Made by a program: the position numbers and the translations under genes. Positions 26,016 through 34,152 of a stretch of DNA of 54,109 bases are shown piece after piece. Position 1 is the first letter of the stretch. Each line of letters opens with the position of its first letter. Below the pieces are notes generated by a model that was not told the origin of the DNA, searched no databases, and worked only from the letters and a program-made list of their open reading frames with translations. Source of the DNA: CAYNFH01 sp964396385 (GTDB lineage Bacteria > Armatimonadota > Chthonomonadetes > Chthonomonadales > CAJBBX01); contig CAYNFH010000015.1 of assembly GCA_964396385.1 (NCBI GenBank), positions 1-54,109 on the forward strand, in the 5' to 3' direction.

Positions 26016-26583
26016 TCAGTTCACGACGAGGTTCACGCCGTTGGAGCCGCCTCCGCCGGGCGACGGATTCTGCACAGTCAGTGTAAAGTTGCCCGTCTTC
26101 ACCAGGTTGGCTGCGGGTATCGCCGCCTGGATCTGGGTGGGGGACACATACGTGGTCGACAACGCAGCGCCGTTCCAGCGCGCCTGGGAACTTGAAGCGG
26201 CTGTCTTCGCCGATGATAGTGAACGGCGTCAGTCCCCACCCTACCTGCTGTCCGCCGGGGCAGCCGTAGGCGACGGTCGGCTGGCAGGTCGGCGGATGCA
26301 GGTTGACCTAGCTGGCCTGCGTGGACGACCACATCGCCGCCTGCCGGAAGACCGACGTGCTGTCGATGGCCGTAACGCCCGCCCCCACCTGTACGCCCAA
26401 GGCGTTGGCATTGCCTTCCGACCAGGCGTCCTGGCCTACGAGAATAGAGGCGTCCGATGCGGGCGGCGTAAGGTCAATGGCGGTGTACTGGGCCGCGGCG
26501 GGAAGCGCCGAGCCCAACAGGACAGCCAGGCACAGAGTGGCAGACTTGAATCCGAGAGCGGCAGCCCGGACTTGCAGAAACAT
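26016..26583 (-). pseudogene. Broken secreted HAF-repeat/IPT protein
   Basis: ATG 26583 has GGAGG 6 nt upstream and a signal peptide (LCLAVLLGSALPAAAQ). HAF-like repeat sequence follows to WSSTQAS, where a TAG (26308-26310) replaces what family members usually have as Trp (TGG). The same frame continues sensibly (VNLHPPTCQPTVAYGCPGGQ, then LTPFTIIGEDSRFKFPG). A one-base shift then leads into an IPT/TIG domain (WNGAALSTTYVSPTQIQAAI, ending SNGVNLVVN, stop at 26016). One nonsense change plus one frameshift therefore break a protein of about 189 codons. Two ECF-type motifs precede it. Sequencing error could explain the frameshift but less easily both lesions. Confidence 0.7.
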
Positions 26584-26702
26584 AGTCCCTCCTTCTGGGA
26601 ATGCCGGGGGGCGCGGCGCTGCGGTCGAGCGGTAGGCCGATCAGCGCGCAAGTGGCACGAAAGGCGATGGGCTCTTGCCAGGACCTCGCCTACATACGTC
26701 CT

Positions 26703-26729
26703 GAGGCATGCGGCCAGGCGGGAAATACA
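26703..26729 (-). promoter_or_regulatory. ECF-type promoter motif, proximal site of gene 26583
   Basis: Minus strand: TGTATTT (26729-26723), 17 nt, CTC (26705-26703) within GCCTC. It sits directly after the minus-strand terminator at 26738-26773 and about 120 nt before the HAF/IPT start codon. Confidence 0.6.
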
Positions 26730-26737
26730 GGTCACGC

Positions 26738-26773
26738 AAAAAGTGGGCGCGCGGCATGGGGTCCGCGCGCCCA
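26738..26773 (-). terminator. Intrinsic terminator between two minus-strand promoters
   Basis: TGGGCGCGCGG (26744-26754) and CCGCGCGCCCA (26763-26773) form a perfect 11-bp stem. On the minus strand it is followed by C then TTTTT (26742-26738). No gene precedes it; only the motif at 26812-26838 lies upstream. Confidence 0.7.
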
Positions 26774-26811
26774 ATCTCCGTCCGGAATGTCCATACCACT
26801 CCACCGGACAT

Positions 26812-26838
26812 GAGTGTTCGTGGCTCAGGGGAAATACA
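26812..26838 (-). promoter_or_regulatory. ECF-type promoter motif, distal minus site
   Basis: Minus strand: TGTATTT (26838-26832), 17 nt, CTC (26814-26812), then ATGTCC. Together with the plus-strand site it forms the palindrome AAATACAT-N10-ATGTATTT (26832-26857). The terminator at 26738-26773 is only about 40 nt downstream. Confidence 0.55.
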
Positions 26839-26850
26839 TTGGAGCTCGGA

Positions 26851-26877
26851 TGTATTTAGCCCGCCCTTGCCTTCCTC
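26851..26877 (+). promoter_or_regulatory. ECF-type promoter motif, TolB-like gene
   Basis: TGTATTT (26851-26857), 17 nt, CTC (26875-26877) within TTCCTC, followed by TTATCC. It is the only plus-strand copy of the motif and points at the TolB-like gene at 27003, giving a leader of about 115 nt. Confidence 0.6.
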
Positions 26878-27002
26878 TTATCCGTGGCTGCCACGAAGCA
26901 TGGCCCGGTGCCGAACCGTTAATCCGGCTCTGCATAGGCCAGGCAATGGATGCCAATCCCCGGTTCACATAGAGCAGCAAGCCAAGGAAAGGGGAATATG
27001 AC

Positions 27003-28310
27003 ATGAAAGGGATTACGCTCCTCGCGCGGCGCATGTTCACGATAGTGGCACTGGGCGTACTTGTGCTCGGGACCGCTACCGCGCAGACGACGGGCAGAAT
27101 CGCATTCACCTCTACGCGGGATAACGGCTGGGCGCAGATCTACGTGATGAACGCGGACGGCTCCGGCCAGACGAACCTGTCCAACACATTCCTCAGCCAG
27201 CACAACGACGACTGGGCCGCCTTCAACCGGACGGGCACGAAGATCGCTTTCGTATCCGACCGCACCGGCTCCTGGAACGTCTTCACCATGAACGCGGATG
27301 GCTCAGGCCAGACGCAGGTGACCAGCTTCTCCGGCTCCGGTGCGGCGTTCATGATGGAGCCGGCTTGGAGCGCGGACGGCAGCAAGATCGTCTTCGTGGC
27401 CCGGCAGGTCTTCGCTTCCAACCCCACCTGGGAGATCTATCTCATCAGCGCGGACGACACGGGACTCAAGCAGCTCACGTCTAACCCCGCCACTTCGGTA
27501 TCGCCGGGTGGGGACTACGGCCCCGCCTTCAGCGCGGACGGAACCAGGATCCTCTTCTCCCGGTTCGTCGACCCATCCGGTATCTCCGGAAACGGGCAGT
27601 ACGATTTCTGGACCATGAGCCCGGATGGCAACAACCAGGCTCTCTTCGCCTCCGGCCTGGGCAACCCGGATCCGCCCTCCTTCAGCCCCAGCGGCAAGAT
27701 CGCCTATGGCGGGAACGACCTCGTTACCAATCTGCCCAACTCGCCGTTTCCCGGGACCGACATCAGCGTGATGAACGCGGATACTACGGGCCAGACGATA
27801 GTAACCTCGGGCGGCAGCAGCAACCTGCGTCCGTCGTTCAGCACCGACGGCACGCTCATCGCCTTCGACTCGGACCGCAGCCAGCCGGCATATCCGGGTG
27901 GTCCGTCCGGCGGCACGGAAGTCTACGTGATGAACGCGGACGGCACCAATGTCCAGCAGCTCACGTTCTCGGTGCCGACTCCGAACGGCCCTTCCTGGAG
28001 CGCCCGCCCTTCGTTTGTGCCGGGCACAGCGGCCGTGACGACGCCTCCGACACCCACCGACTCAGTTGCGATCACCAGGCTGGAGTACGGGACCTCGCAG
28101 CGGCAGCTCCGCATCGAGGCCACCAGCACCAGCCTGACCGTAACGCTGAAGGCCTACGCCACCTCCACCGGCGCCCTCATCGGCGCGCTCACCAACGTGG
28201 GAGGAGGCAAATATCAGGGCCAGTTCGTCGGCATCGCCAATCCTGTGAGCGTCACGGTCATCAGCAGCGGTGGCGGCTCCGCCACCGCCACGGTGTTCGT
28301 CCACAACTGA
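27003..28310 (+). CDS. Secreted TolB-like (PD40) propeller protein
   Basis: A 435-residue protein with a signal peptide (MFTIVALGVLVLGTATAQ). Six or so WD40-like PD40 blades follow, with the repeated strand Y/F-x-M-N-A-D-G-S-G-Q-T (QIYVMNADGSGQTNLS, NVFTMNADGSGQTQVT, EVYVMNADGTNVQQLTF) and K-I-A-F-V-S-D-R. A C-terminal beta domain (about 350-435) contains the duplicated-looking SITRLEYGTSQRQLRIEATS and ends SGGGSATATVFVHN. A Tol-Pal role is unlikely for this free-standing form. It lies next to the ECF/CHAT cluster and has the same promoter motif, so it is a candidate output or sensor of that module. Confidence 0.87.
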   Translation: MKGITLLARRMFTIVALGVLVLGTATAQTTGRIAFTSTRDNGWAQIYVMNADGSGQTNLSNTFLSQHNDDWAAFNRTGTKIAFVSDRTGSWNVFTMNADGSGQTQVTSFSGSGAAFMMEPAWSADGSKIVFVARQVFASNPTWEIYLISADDTGLKQLTSNPATSVSPGGDYGPAFSADGTRILFSRFVDPSGISGNGQYDFWTMSPDGNNQALFASGLGNPDPPSFSPSGKIAYGGNDLVTNLPNSPFPGTDISVMNADTTGQTIVTSGGSSNLRPSFSTDGTLIAFDSDRSQPAYPGGPSGGTEVYVMNADGTNVQQLTFSVPTPNGPSWSARPSFVPGTAAVTTPPTPTDSVAITRLEYGTSQRQLRIEATSTSLTVTLKAYATSTGALIGALTNVGGGKYQGQFVGIANPVSVTVISSGGGSATATVFVHN

Positions 28311-28362
28311 AGCGACCGATTACGTCGAGAAAATGTCGGTGGGGTTCCTCACCGGCAGTCAA

Positions 28363-28390
28363 AGGGGCGCGGCGTCTTGGCCGCGCCCCT
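28363..28390. terminator. Bidirectional intrinsic terminator
   Basis: AGGGGCGCGGC (28363-28373) and GCCGCGCCCCT (28380-28390) form a perfect 11-bp stem with a 6-nt loop. CTTTAT follows on the plus strand and TTTGAC on the minus. It lies between the convergent TolB-like and sigma-factor genes and can serve both. Confidence 0.8.
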
Positions 28391-28422
28391 CTTTATCACT
28401 CTCTCACGGTCCGGACAGCCCT

Positions 28423-29013
28423 TCAGAAACCCAGATCGCGCAGGGACTTGAGCAGCCGCTGCAGGCAGCGCGCCCGCGTAGGGCCAATGCTCCCTATCGG
28501 CATGTTGAGGGCGTCGGCGGCTTCGTTGTAGGCGAGAGGCGGATCGCGCACGTAGAGCAGGCTCAGAAGCTCGCGACAGCGATCCTGAAGCCGGTCCATC
28601 GCGACGCGTACCATCCGCTGGTCCTCCAGCTTGAGCGCCTGCTCGTCCGGCCGGTCCGCCTCCTCCTGCGACACAGGCTGCGCCCGCTCCATTTGCCACT
28701 CCTCTTCCGGCATCTGGCCGGGGGAGGCGGCCCGCCTCCGTTGGAAGCGCCAGATTTCTCGCTTGGTGGTGGAGGCGAGCCAGCCCGCCAGTTTCTCCGT
28801 GTCCCGCACGTCTCCCAGGTGCCTGTAGAGGAGGAGGAACACGTCCTGGAAGAGGTCGTCGGCGTCGGCGCGTGAGACGCCCTGACGGAGCAGAAGAGAG
28901 TAGACGAATGACTCGTACCGTTCTACGAGCGCATCCCAGGCGTCGGCATTGCCTGAGAGGCAGGCCGCGGCGAGCCGGTCATCCGGCATCTGCGTGAATC
29001 GAGCAAGCGCCAT
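28423..29013 (-). CDS. ECF-type RNA polymerase sigma factor
   Basis: A 196-residue sigma-70-family factor. Region 2 (about 20-95) has ALVERYESFVYSLLLRQG, DADDLFQDVFLLLYRHL and WLASTTKREIWRFQRRR. A linker leads to region 4 (about 130-190) with LPPL-type RCRELLSLLYVRDPPLAYNE and the helix-turn-helix ADALNMPIGSIGPTRARCLQ. Regions 3.0/3.1 are absent, as in ECF factors. It is the last gene of the minus-strand run anti-sigma, CHAT, sigma. Placement with a zinc-finger protein and two proteases suggests release from an anti-sigma by signal or proteolysis. The proposed promoter it reads is the TGTATYT-N17-CTC motif (inference). Confidence 0.92.
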   Translation of the reverse strand: MALARFTQMPDDRLAAACLSGNADAWDALVERYESFVYSLLLRQGVSRADADDLFQDVFLLLYRHLGDVRDTEKLAGWLASTTKREIWRFQRRRAASPGQMPEEEWQMERAQPVSQEEADRPDEQALKLEDQRMVRVAMDRLQDRCRELLSLLYVRDPPLAYNEAADALNMPIGSIGPTRARCLQRLLKSLRDLGF

Positions 29014-29163
29014 GACGTAAAGCGCGGCGCTACCCTCTCCCTTCGGGTAGGGGTGAGGGCAGCCGCACTTAATAGTAGCGCACCAACGTCCCCACTTTCA
29101 CGCGTACTTCCGCGAGCTACCTTCCACCCGAATCGGGGCGGGCACGCCGCCCAGCCCCTAGAC

Positions 29164-29198
29164 TGACTACTGACTACTGACTACAGACTACTGACTAC
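29164..29198. repeat. Heptamer array TGACTAC x5
   Basis: Five adjacent 7-nt units TGACTAC, the fourth being AGACTAC. It ends 4 nt before the stop codon of the CHAT gene (29203-29205), on the 3' side of that gene. It belongs to the family of short tandem arrays described in the findings. Confidence 0.9.
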
Positions 29199-29202
29199 CG
29201 CC

Positions 29203-32040
29203 TCACTGTCCTACCACGGCGAACGGCGCCCAGTGGTACGGGTGCGGGTACTCTTCGCGGGTCTCTTGCTGCGCCCGGCGCAGCGCCGCGGCGGGGGTCT
29301 CTCCGCCGGCCATGAGGCGATAGAAGCGGGGCATCAGGTTCGCGGTGGCGGCGTCGTCCGCCGGCCACAGGCTGGCCGACACGGTGCGGACTCCGGCCGA
29401 CAGAAAGCCGCGGAGTAGACCGAATAGCTCGTCGCCGGGCTCTACAAAGGAGACGGCCGTGCGGCAGGCGGAGAGGGTCGCCAGGTCACACTCCAGCCGC
29501 AGCTCATACAGCTCCCGCGCCAGAAGCCACCCGTCCGAAAACCGCAGCCCGGAGAAGAGCGGGTTGTCCGCCCGATAGAGGCCGTGCGTCGCCAGGTGGA
29601 TGATCCGGCTGCACGGCGCGTTGTCTCGGAAGCGATCCGTCGTGGCCTGTTCCGCAAGGAAGAGCGAAGCGCCCGGCAGCATCTCTGCGAGCGTTTCGGC
29701 CTCCGACGCCACGTGCTCGATGCCCGCGTCCGGCACGGCCATCAATAACGCCTTCCCGTCCGTGCGCACGCGGCGAGAGCGGCCCAGGGCGCGCGCCGCG
29801 CCCTGGCTCCAGACGGCGGAGCTGGGAGAGTAGAGCAGCTCCCACCTGTCCAGCGCATAGCAGCTCCCGTCCAGGAAGGCGTGGAACGGCAGGCCGTGGA
29901 GGGCGCCGTGCGGTGCCACGATGAGCCGGTCCTGGGGGAGCAGATCCGCCACGGGACGCAGCAGCAGGTCGTACAGCCTGGCCAGGACACCGCGGATCGC
30001 CTCGAGGTTTGGCACGGCGGCGCCGGGCCTCCCGAGGCCGGCCTTCTGTAGGTGGAACCGCAGCCTGCGGGCAACGTGCTCCACTTCCGCGAGAGAGGCG
30101 AGGCGGCGCCGGCTCCTCACGCGCCGCCCATTCACCACGAAGGCGCACACCTGCCCGCGCGCAACGTAGAACTCCAGCAGCGCCTCGTTCGGAGCGAGCA
30201 GGTCCCGCAGAGTGTCCGGGCCGGGGACATCGCCTGTTAGAACCGCCTCCGACCGCTCGGAGCGCGACACCTCCAGCCGTCGAAGCGCGGACCGGTACTC
30301 GCGCTCGAGCCGCGATACCTCTTCCGGCGATGTCCCCTGGCCGGAAGCCAGCCTCTGGTGCTCCGGATCCTCTGTGGAGTGCAGAGCGTGGTACTGACGG
30401 CTCAGCTCCGCCCTGAGTTGGGCGATGCGCTCCAACAGCGCGGCGTCCTGCTCTCCCGAGGTGGCGATGCGCTGCTCCAGGGAGGTCCGCAGCCGCTCCA
30501 GGAGCAGGCGGGACTTGGCGCGCTCCACGTACTCCAGCGCCGTAGCCGCGTCACGCGGGCCGCCGCGCTCCAGCAGCGCATCTACCAGGTCTTCGTAGAC
30601 GGCCAGCTTGTCCCGCAGGAAGGCCACGTGCAGCTCCTCCGGGGCGATGAGCGTGCGCGCGTCCTCCAGAGAAGCGGCCGCGCGGCGGAAGCAGCGGATA
30701 GCGCGCGCCAGATCTCCCTGCCGGCGATAGTAGCGGCCCAGCGCATGTTCGGCGCGGCACTCCAGCCAGCCGTGTGCCTGCCGTCGGGCCACGCGGGCCA
30801 CGGCCCGCATCCGGCTGGTCGCGTCGATCCCCTCCGCCAGATCCGCCGCGGCGGGCACGAAGCGTGCCTCCGCCGACCAACCGGCCAGGCGCCCGCGCGC
30901 GAAGGTGCGCGCGGCCGCGTATGCCTCCTGCCGCGCCTCATCGACCTGTCCCGTGCTCTGCAGCAGGGTGGCCCGGATGAGGTGCACGTGAGCCCCCTGG
31001 AGGCGGTTCTTCTGGCCCCGGAAAACGGCTTCTACCCGCGTCAGCGCCTCCAGGGCCTCCGCGCTCCGGCCTTCCGACGCGAGGATGGCGGCACGGCCCA
31101 GCTCGCACTTGGCGCGCTCATAGTCCACGGAAGCGCGCGCGAACACCTCAATGCCCCTATCGTATGCCTCCAGCGCCTCCGGGTGGAGGTTCAGCGCGCG
31201 GTAGGTGTCGCCGATGTCCAGGTCTGCCTTGGCCGCCTCTATCTCCTGGCCCCGCTCCTCGAACGCCTCCCGTGCGCGCGTGAATGCGGCAAGGGCAACG
31301 GCGTGCATCCCGGAGACAAATCGCAGGTAGCCCACGTTGCCCGCGAGCATGGCCGCCTCCAGAGGGAGGTCCGCCTCGGCAAAGGCGGCCGAGGCGCGAT
31401 CGTACAGGCCGATGGCTTCGTCGACACGGTTGAGGTGGGTGAGGACGTTTGCCTCGTTCGCCTCTATGCGGGCCAGGGTCACTCGGTCTCCAAGAGCCTC
31501 CAGCGCCGCGCCCGCCCGGCGGTAGGCGTCGAGAGCCTGGTCGTACCGGTCGCGGCGGAAGTGGAGGTTGCCTACGTTCACCAGGACTTTGGCCGAATCG
31601 TCCAGCGCCTCCAGGTCGCGGAAGCGCGAATCGAGCCGCTCCGCGAGCGTGACAGCCTCCTCGTACCTGCCGAGCCAGCCTAGCGAGTCGATGGCGCCGA
31701 GCTGGACCTGCGCGGCCAGGCGGGCGTCGCCGGCCTCTTCCGCGCGCCGCTCCGCCGTCGCCATAGCGGCAAGCGCCTCCTCGTGCCTCCCGAGCTGCCT
31801 CAGCGCCTGGGCAACGGTCCGGTGAGCCAGGGCCTCGTCCCGCGCGGCGCCACGATGGCCCGCCACGGAGGCGGCCAGTCCCGCGATGCGGCCAGCCTCT
31901 TGAGGGCTCTCACGCAGGGCGGCGCGGGCGCGGTCCAGAAGATAGGCCGCCGCCCCGGCGTGGGCGGCGGCCTCCCCTAGCAATCGCTCCCGCTCTTCCA
32001 CTCCGGAAGCGTGGAGCAGTTGGTCGCATGTCTCTTGCAT
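29203..32040 (-). CDS. TPR-CHAT caspase-like protease
   Basis: A 945-residue cytoplasmic protein. Residues about 15-480 are TPR helices (ALAHRTVAQALRQLGRHEEA, KVLVNVGNLHFRRDRYDQAL, LARIEANEANVLTHLNRVDE). A charged helical linker (about 490-620) follows. The C-terminal CHAT domain (about 640-945) has the catalytic pair His about 819 in IIHLATHGLY and Cys about 859 in LATLSACRTA, and ends YHWAPFAVVG. CHAT domains are clan CD cysteine peptidases of the caspase/separase type. TPRs usually sense or bind partners. The start lies 7 nt after the anti-sigma-like gene and the sigma gene follows. A proteolytic switch acting on the anti-sigma or another target is inferred. Confidence 0.93.
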   Translation of the reverse strand: MQETCDQLLHASGVEERERLLGEAAAHAGAAAYLLDRARAALRESPQEAGRIAGLAASVAGHRGAARDEALAHRTVAQALRQLGRHEEALAAMATAERRAEEAGDARLAAQVQLGAIDSLGWLGRYEEAVTLAERLDSRFRDLEALDDSAKVLVNVGNLHFRRDRYDQALDAYRRAGAALEALGDRVTLARIEANEANVLTHLNRVDEAIGLYDRASAAFAEADLPLEAAMLAGNVGYLRFVSGMHAVALAAFTRAREAFEERGQEIEAAKADLDIGDTYRALNLHPEALEAYDRGIEVFARASVDYERAKCELGRAAILASEGRSAEALEALTRVEAVFRGQKNRLQGAHVHLIRATLLQSTGQVDEARQEAYAAARTFARGRLAGWSAEARFVPAAADLAEGIDATSRMRAVARVARRQAHGWLECRAEHALGRYYRRQGDLARAIRCFRRAAASLEDARTLIAPEELHVAFLRDKLAVYEDLVDALLERGGPRDAATALEYVERAKSRLLLERLRTSLEQRIATSGEQDAALLERIAQLRAELSRQYHALHSTEDPEHQRLASGQGTSPEEVSRLEREYRSALRRLEVSRSERSEAVLTGDVPGPDTLRDLLAPNEALLEFYVARGQVCAFVVNGRRVRSRRRLASLAEVEHVARRLRFHLQKAGLGRPGAAVPNLEAIRGVLARLYDLLLRPVADLLPQDRLIVAPHGALHGLPFHAFLDGSCYALDRWELLYSPSSAVWSQGAARALGRSRRVRTDGKALLMAVPDAGIEHVASEAETLAEMLPGASLFLAEQATTDRFRDNAPCSRIIHLATHGLYRADNPLFSGLRFSDGWLLARELYELRLECDLATLSACRTAVSFVEPGDELFGLLRGFLSAGVRTVSASLWPADDAATANLMPRFYRLMAGGETPAAALRRAQQETREEYPHPYHWAPFAVVGQ

Positions 32041-32047
32041 AGCGTCT

Positions 32048-32644
32048 CTAGATGCCTATCGGGACTTCCGGAAGCAGGAGCTCGCCCTCCGGCAGGTCCA
32101 GGCGCACGGAGTAGAGCCCCGGCTTTACCCCGGCCATGTGGAACTCGTCCTCCTCCAGGCTGGCGGCGCTCTCTGCGCCTACCGCCAAGAGGGAGGCGGA
32201 GGCCGGTCGCACCGGCGCCCCCTGCGTCGAGACCTGGCCGATCAGGTACCAGCTCCCGGCGGGCTGGCGCTCTTGCCAGAGCTCCACCTCGTACGGTCCC
32301 GCTTCAAACCGGAGCTGGTAATCCACCGCCGCCTCGCCGCGTGCTCCCGCCAGAGCAGGGCGGGTCCGGCTGTCGAACACCAGGCGGGCGAGAAGGGACG
32401 GCCGGCGCTTCGGCTCGTAGCGCTCGCGGAATAGCGCTCGGGCGCGCTCCCGTGCCGCATCCGGCGCATGCTCCAGGGGCGCCGCGCTCATCGCGGAGAA
32501 GAGGCGACCCAAACCGGCAAGCTGCTCTTTGCAGGAGGAGCAGCCCTGTGCCAGATGCTCGCGCACCTGCCGGACCTCCTGCTCTCCCGCGTGGCCCTCG
32601 TGGTAGTCAACCAGTATCTCAAAAGGCATTCCGCAGCGCTTCAT
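32048..32644 (-). CDS. Zinc-finger anti-sigma-like protein with beta domain
   Basis: A 198-residue protein. The N-terminus (about 10-50) resembles zf-HC2 anti-sigma domains. A His (YHEGH), then REHLAQGCSSC, gives H-x4-C-x2-C rather than the usual H-x3-C-x2-C. A helix with ERARALFRERY follows. The C-terminal half (about 85-198) is beta-rich (YEVELWQERQPAGSWYLIGQ, AGVKPGLYSVRLDLPEGELL). There is no membrane helix, so it is a soluble anti-sigma or regulator. It leads the run anti-sigma, CHAT, ECF and has its own motif 40 nt upstream. The beta domain may carry the signal or be the protease target; both ideas are inference. Confidence 0.8.
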   Translation of the reverse strand: MKRCGMPFEILVDYHEGHAGEQEVRQVREHLAQGCSSCKEQLAGLGRLFSAMSAAPLEHAPDAARERARALFRERYEPKRRPSLLARLVFDSRTRPALAGARGEAAVDYQLRFEAGPYEVELWQERQPAGSWYLIGQVSTQGAPVRPASASLLAVGAESAASLEEDEFHMAGVKPGLYSVRLDLPEGELLLPEVPIGI

Positions 32645-32687
32645 AGGAGTGTCTCCCTCGGGAACATGGACGGATAACTACAGTATA

Positions 32688-32714
32688 GAGGAGGCATACG
32701 GGCCAATAGATACA
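32688..32714 (-). promoter_or_regulatory. ECF-type promoter motif, anti-sigma/CHAT/ECF operon
   Basis: Minus strand: TGTATCT (32714-32708), 17 nt, CTC (32690-32688) within CCTCCTC, followed by TATACTG. It lies directly after the subtilisin terminator and about 43 nt before the anti-sigma start. This would make the sigma operon autoregulated. Confidence 0.7.
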
Positions 32715-32724
32715 TACGGCGTAC

Positions 32725-32760
32725 AAAAAGAGGGGCATGTCCGTTGGTGGAACATGCCCC
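32725..32760 (-). terminator. Intrinsic terminator of the subtilisin gene
   Basis: On the minus strand GGGGCATGT (32760-32752) and ACATGCCCC (32740-32732) form a 9-bp stem followed by TCTTTTTG. It lies 36 nt after the subtilisin stop and separates it from the anti-sigma operon, which then needs its own promoter. Confidence 0.85.
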
Positions 32761-32795
32761 GGTGCCGCGGGAAGCCGCGCCGTGGCGGCCTCCGG

Positions 32796-34034
32796 TCAAC
32801 GCGCCGCGATGACCGCGGCTTGAACGTCTATAATCCCCTTACCGAGCTGGCCGTGGTAGAGCGGATTGAAGGTATCGATGTTGTGGGCGGTGCCGCCGAT
32901 GTCTCCCGCCACGTTGCCGGCGCTCCAGCGCGGCATGCGGGCGACGATCAGCGCCGCCTCCGCGGAGACGAAAGGCGCCGCGAACGACGTTCCGGACCAG
33001 TCCGCGAATCCGCCGTCATAGAAGGTGCTGCGGATCGCATTTCCCGGCGCCGAGACCCAGATAGCCGATCCATAGTCCGAGAAGCTGGACTTCGTCTCGT
33101 TGCTGTCCACAGACGCGACAGCGATTACGCCGGCCCGCAGCGCGGGATAGAGGATCTGGTTCGACCCATCGTTGCCCGCCGCGGCGACCATCACCACCTG
33201 CGCGTTGCGCGCCTCATCGATCACATCGATCATAGCGTCCGATAGCCGGGTAGTCCCCAGACTCATGTTCACCACACGCGCGCCAGCCTTCACTGCATAG
33301 TGCAGTCCTTTGGCCACATTCAACATGCTGGCCACGCCATCGCCGTTCATCACACGCACCGGCAGAATCATGGCGCCGGGCGCGATACGGGCGATGATGC
33401 CGGCCACCATCGTTCCGTGCCCGGCGGCCGTATTGGTGACGCCATCCGGCAGATCCCAGGGGAGCTGGCCGGGGTTCAACACGTTGTAGCCGGGCAGATA
33501 GTTATTCGCCAGCGCGGGGTGGTTGAAGGTTGCGCCCGTGTCCAGCACGGCCACGATGACGCCCGCGCCGGTGGAGAGGCTGTTGGCGCTGCCCACGTTC
33601 GCCTGCGCATAGGGGGTCTGTATATCTGGAGTACCGTCTTCAGTGCAGTCGCCCAGGGTCTGGTAGGAGCCCGGGGTCGCGGTGCCGTCGAACGCGTAGT
33701 GGTACTGCTTACCGTGGAGCTCCGGCGAGGAGATCTCGTCGTCCGTCTCGGACCAGACCACGCGGCTATCGCCGCTGAATAGCGTGGCCGCCTGGTCCTC
33801 CGTATAGCCACCTGGCAAAGAGAGGCTGTAGATGCTCAGGTCCGGTATCCCGTCCAGCACTGTCGCACCGTAGCTGGACGCGAAGGCAGTAACGTCCTGC
33901 CCGGCCTGGAGCCGCACCAAAACGTGGCCGGATACGAATCCGTCCGCCGCCGCGCCTCGCGGGCACAGGAGGGCGGGCGCGAGCCAGAGTAGAAGCCGCG
34001 CGATCCTCTGGATCTTCCCAACGAATAACCGCAT
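32796..34034 (-). CDS. Secreted subtilisin-family (S8) serine protease
   Basis: A 412-residue exported protease. ATG 34034 has AAGGGA 6 nt upstream; ATG 34070 is less likely. The signal peptide is IARLLLWLAPALLCPRGAAA. An inhibitor-I9/fervidolysin-type propeptide (about 33-100, SGHVLVRLQAGQDVTAFASS) precedes the catalytic domain (about 150-405). The triad is Asp about 165 (VIVAVLDTGATF), His about 206 (AAGHGTMVAG) and Ser about 350 (WSGTSFAAPFVS), with oxyanion Asn about 288 (AAAGND). It has its own motif and terminator but neighbours the anti-sigma/CHAT/ECF genes. It is a likely effector or upstream trigger of that module. Confidence 0.94.
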   Translation of the reverse strand: MRLFVGKIQRIARLLLWLAPALLCPRGAAADGFVSGHVLVRLQAGQDVTAFASSYGATVLDGIPDLSIYSLSLPGGYTEDQAATLFSGDSRVVWSETDDEISSPELHGKQYHYAFDGTATPGSYQTLGDCTEDGTPDIQTPYAQANVGSANSLSTGAGVIVAVLDTGATFNHPALANNYLPGYNVLNPGQLPWDLPDGVTNTAAGHGTMVAGIIARIAPGAMILPVRVMNGDGVASMLNVAKGLHYAVKAGARVVNMSLGTTRLSDAMIDVIDEARNAQVVMVAAAGNDGSNQILYPALRAGVIAVASVDSNETKSSFSDYGSAIWVSAPGNAIRSTFYDGGFADWSGTSFAAPFVSAEAALIVARMPRWSAGNVAGDIGGTAHNIDTFNPLYHGQLGKGIIDVQAAVIAAR

Positions 34035-34152
34035 ATCATCCCTTCTTGCGCGCGGCCCCATGATCCGCACGCCGATTTCAACAATATCTAGTAGCGTCGA
34101 GGCCCCTGGCGGTCACCGGGCGCCGGAGCCGTCTGATGGATACACGATCCAT

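Noticed and set aside
29050..29085. CCCTCTCCC...GGTAGGGGTGAGGG palindrome after the sigma-factor start
   Set aside because: Such CCCTCACC/GGGTGAGG stretches are common in GC-rich genomes; imperfect arms and no clear role here.
30358..31683. 441-codon plus-strand open frame inside the CHAT gene
   Set aside because: It mirrors the minus-strand TPR region, has no recognisable domain, and GC-rich coding DNA routinely leaves such antisense frames. The same applies to 295 codons at 43-930 minus, 436 codons at 10099-11409 minus and 450 codons at 42945-44297 plus.
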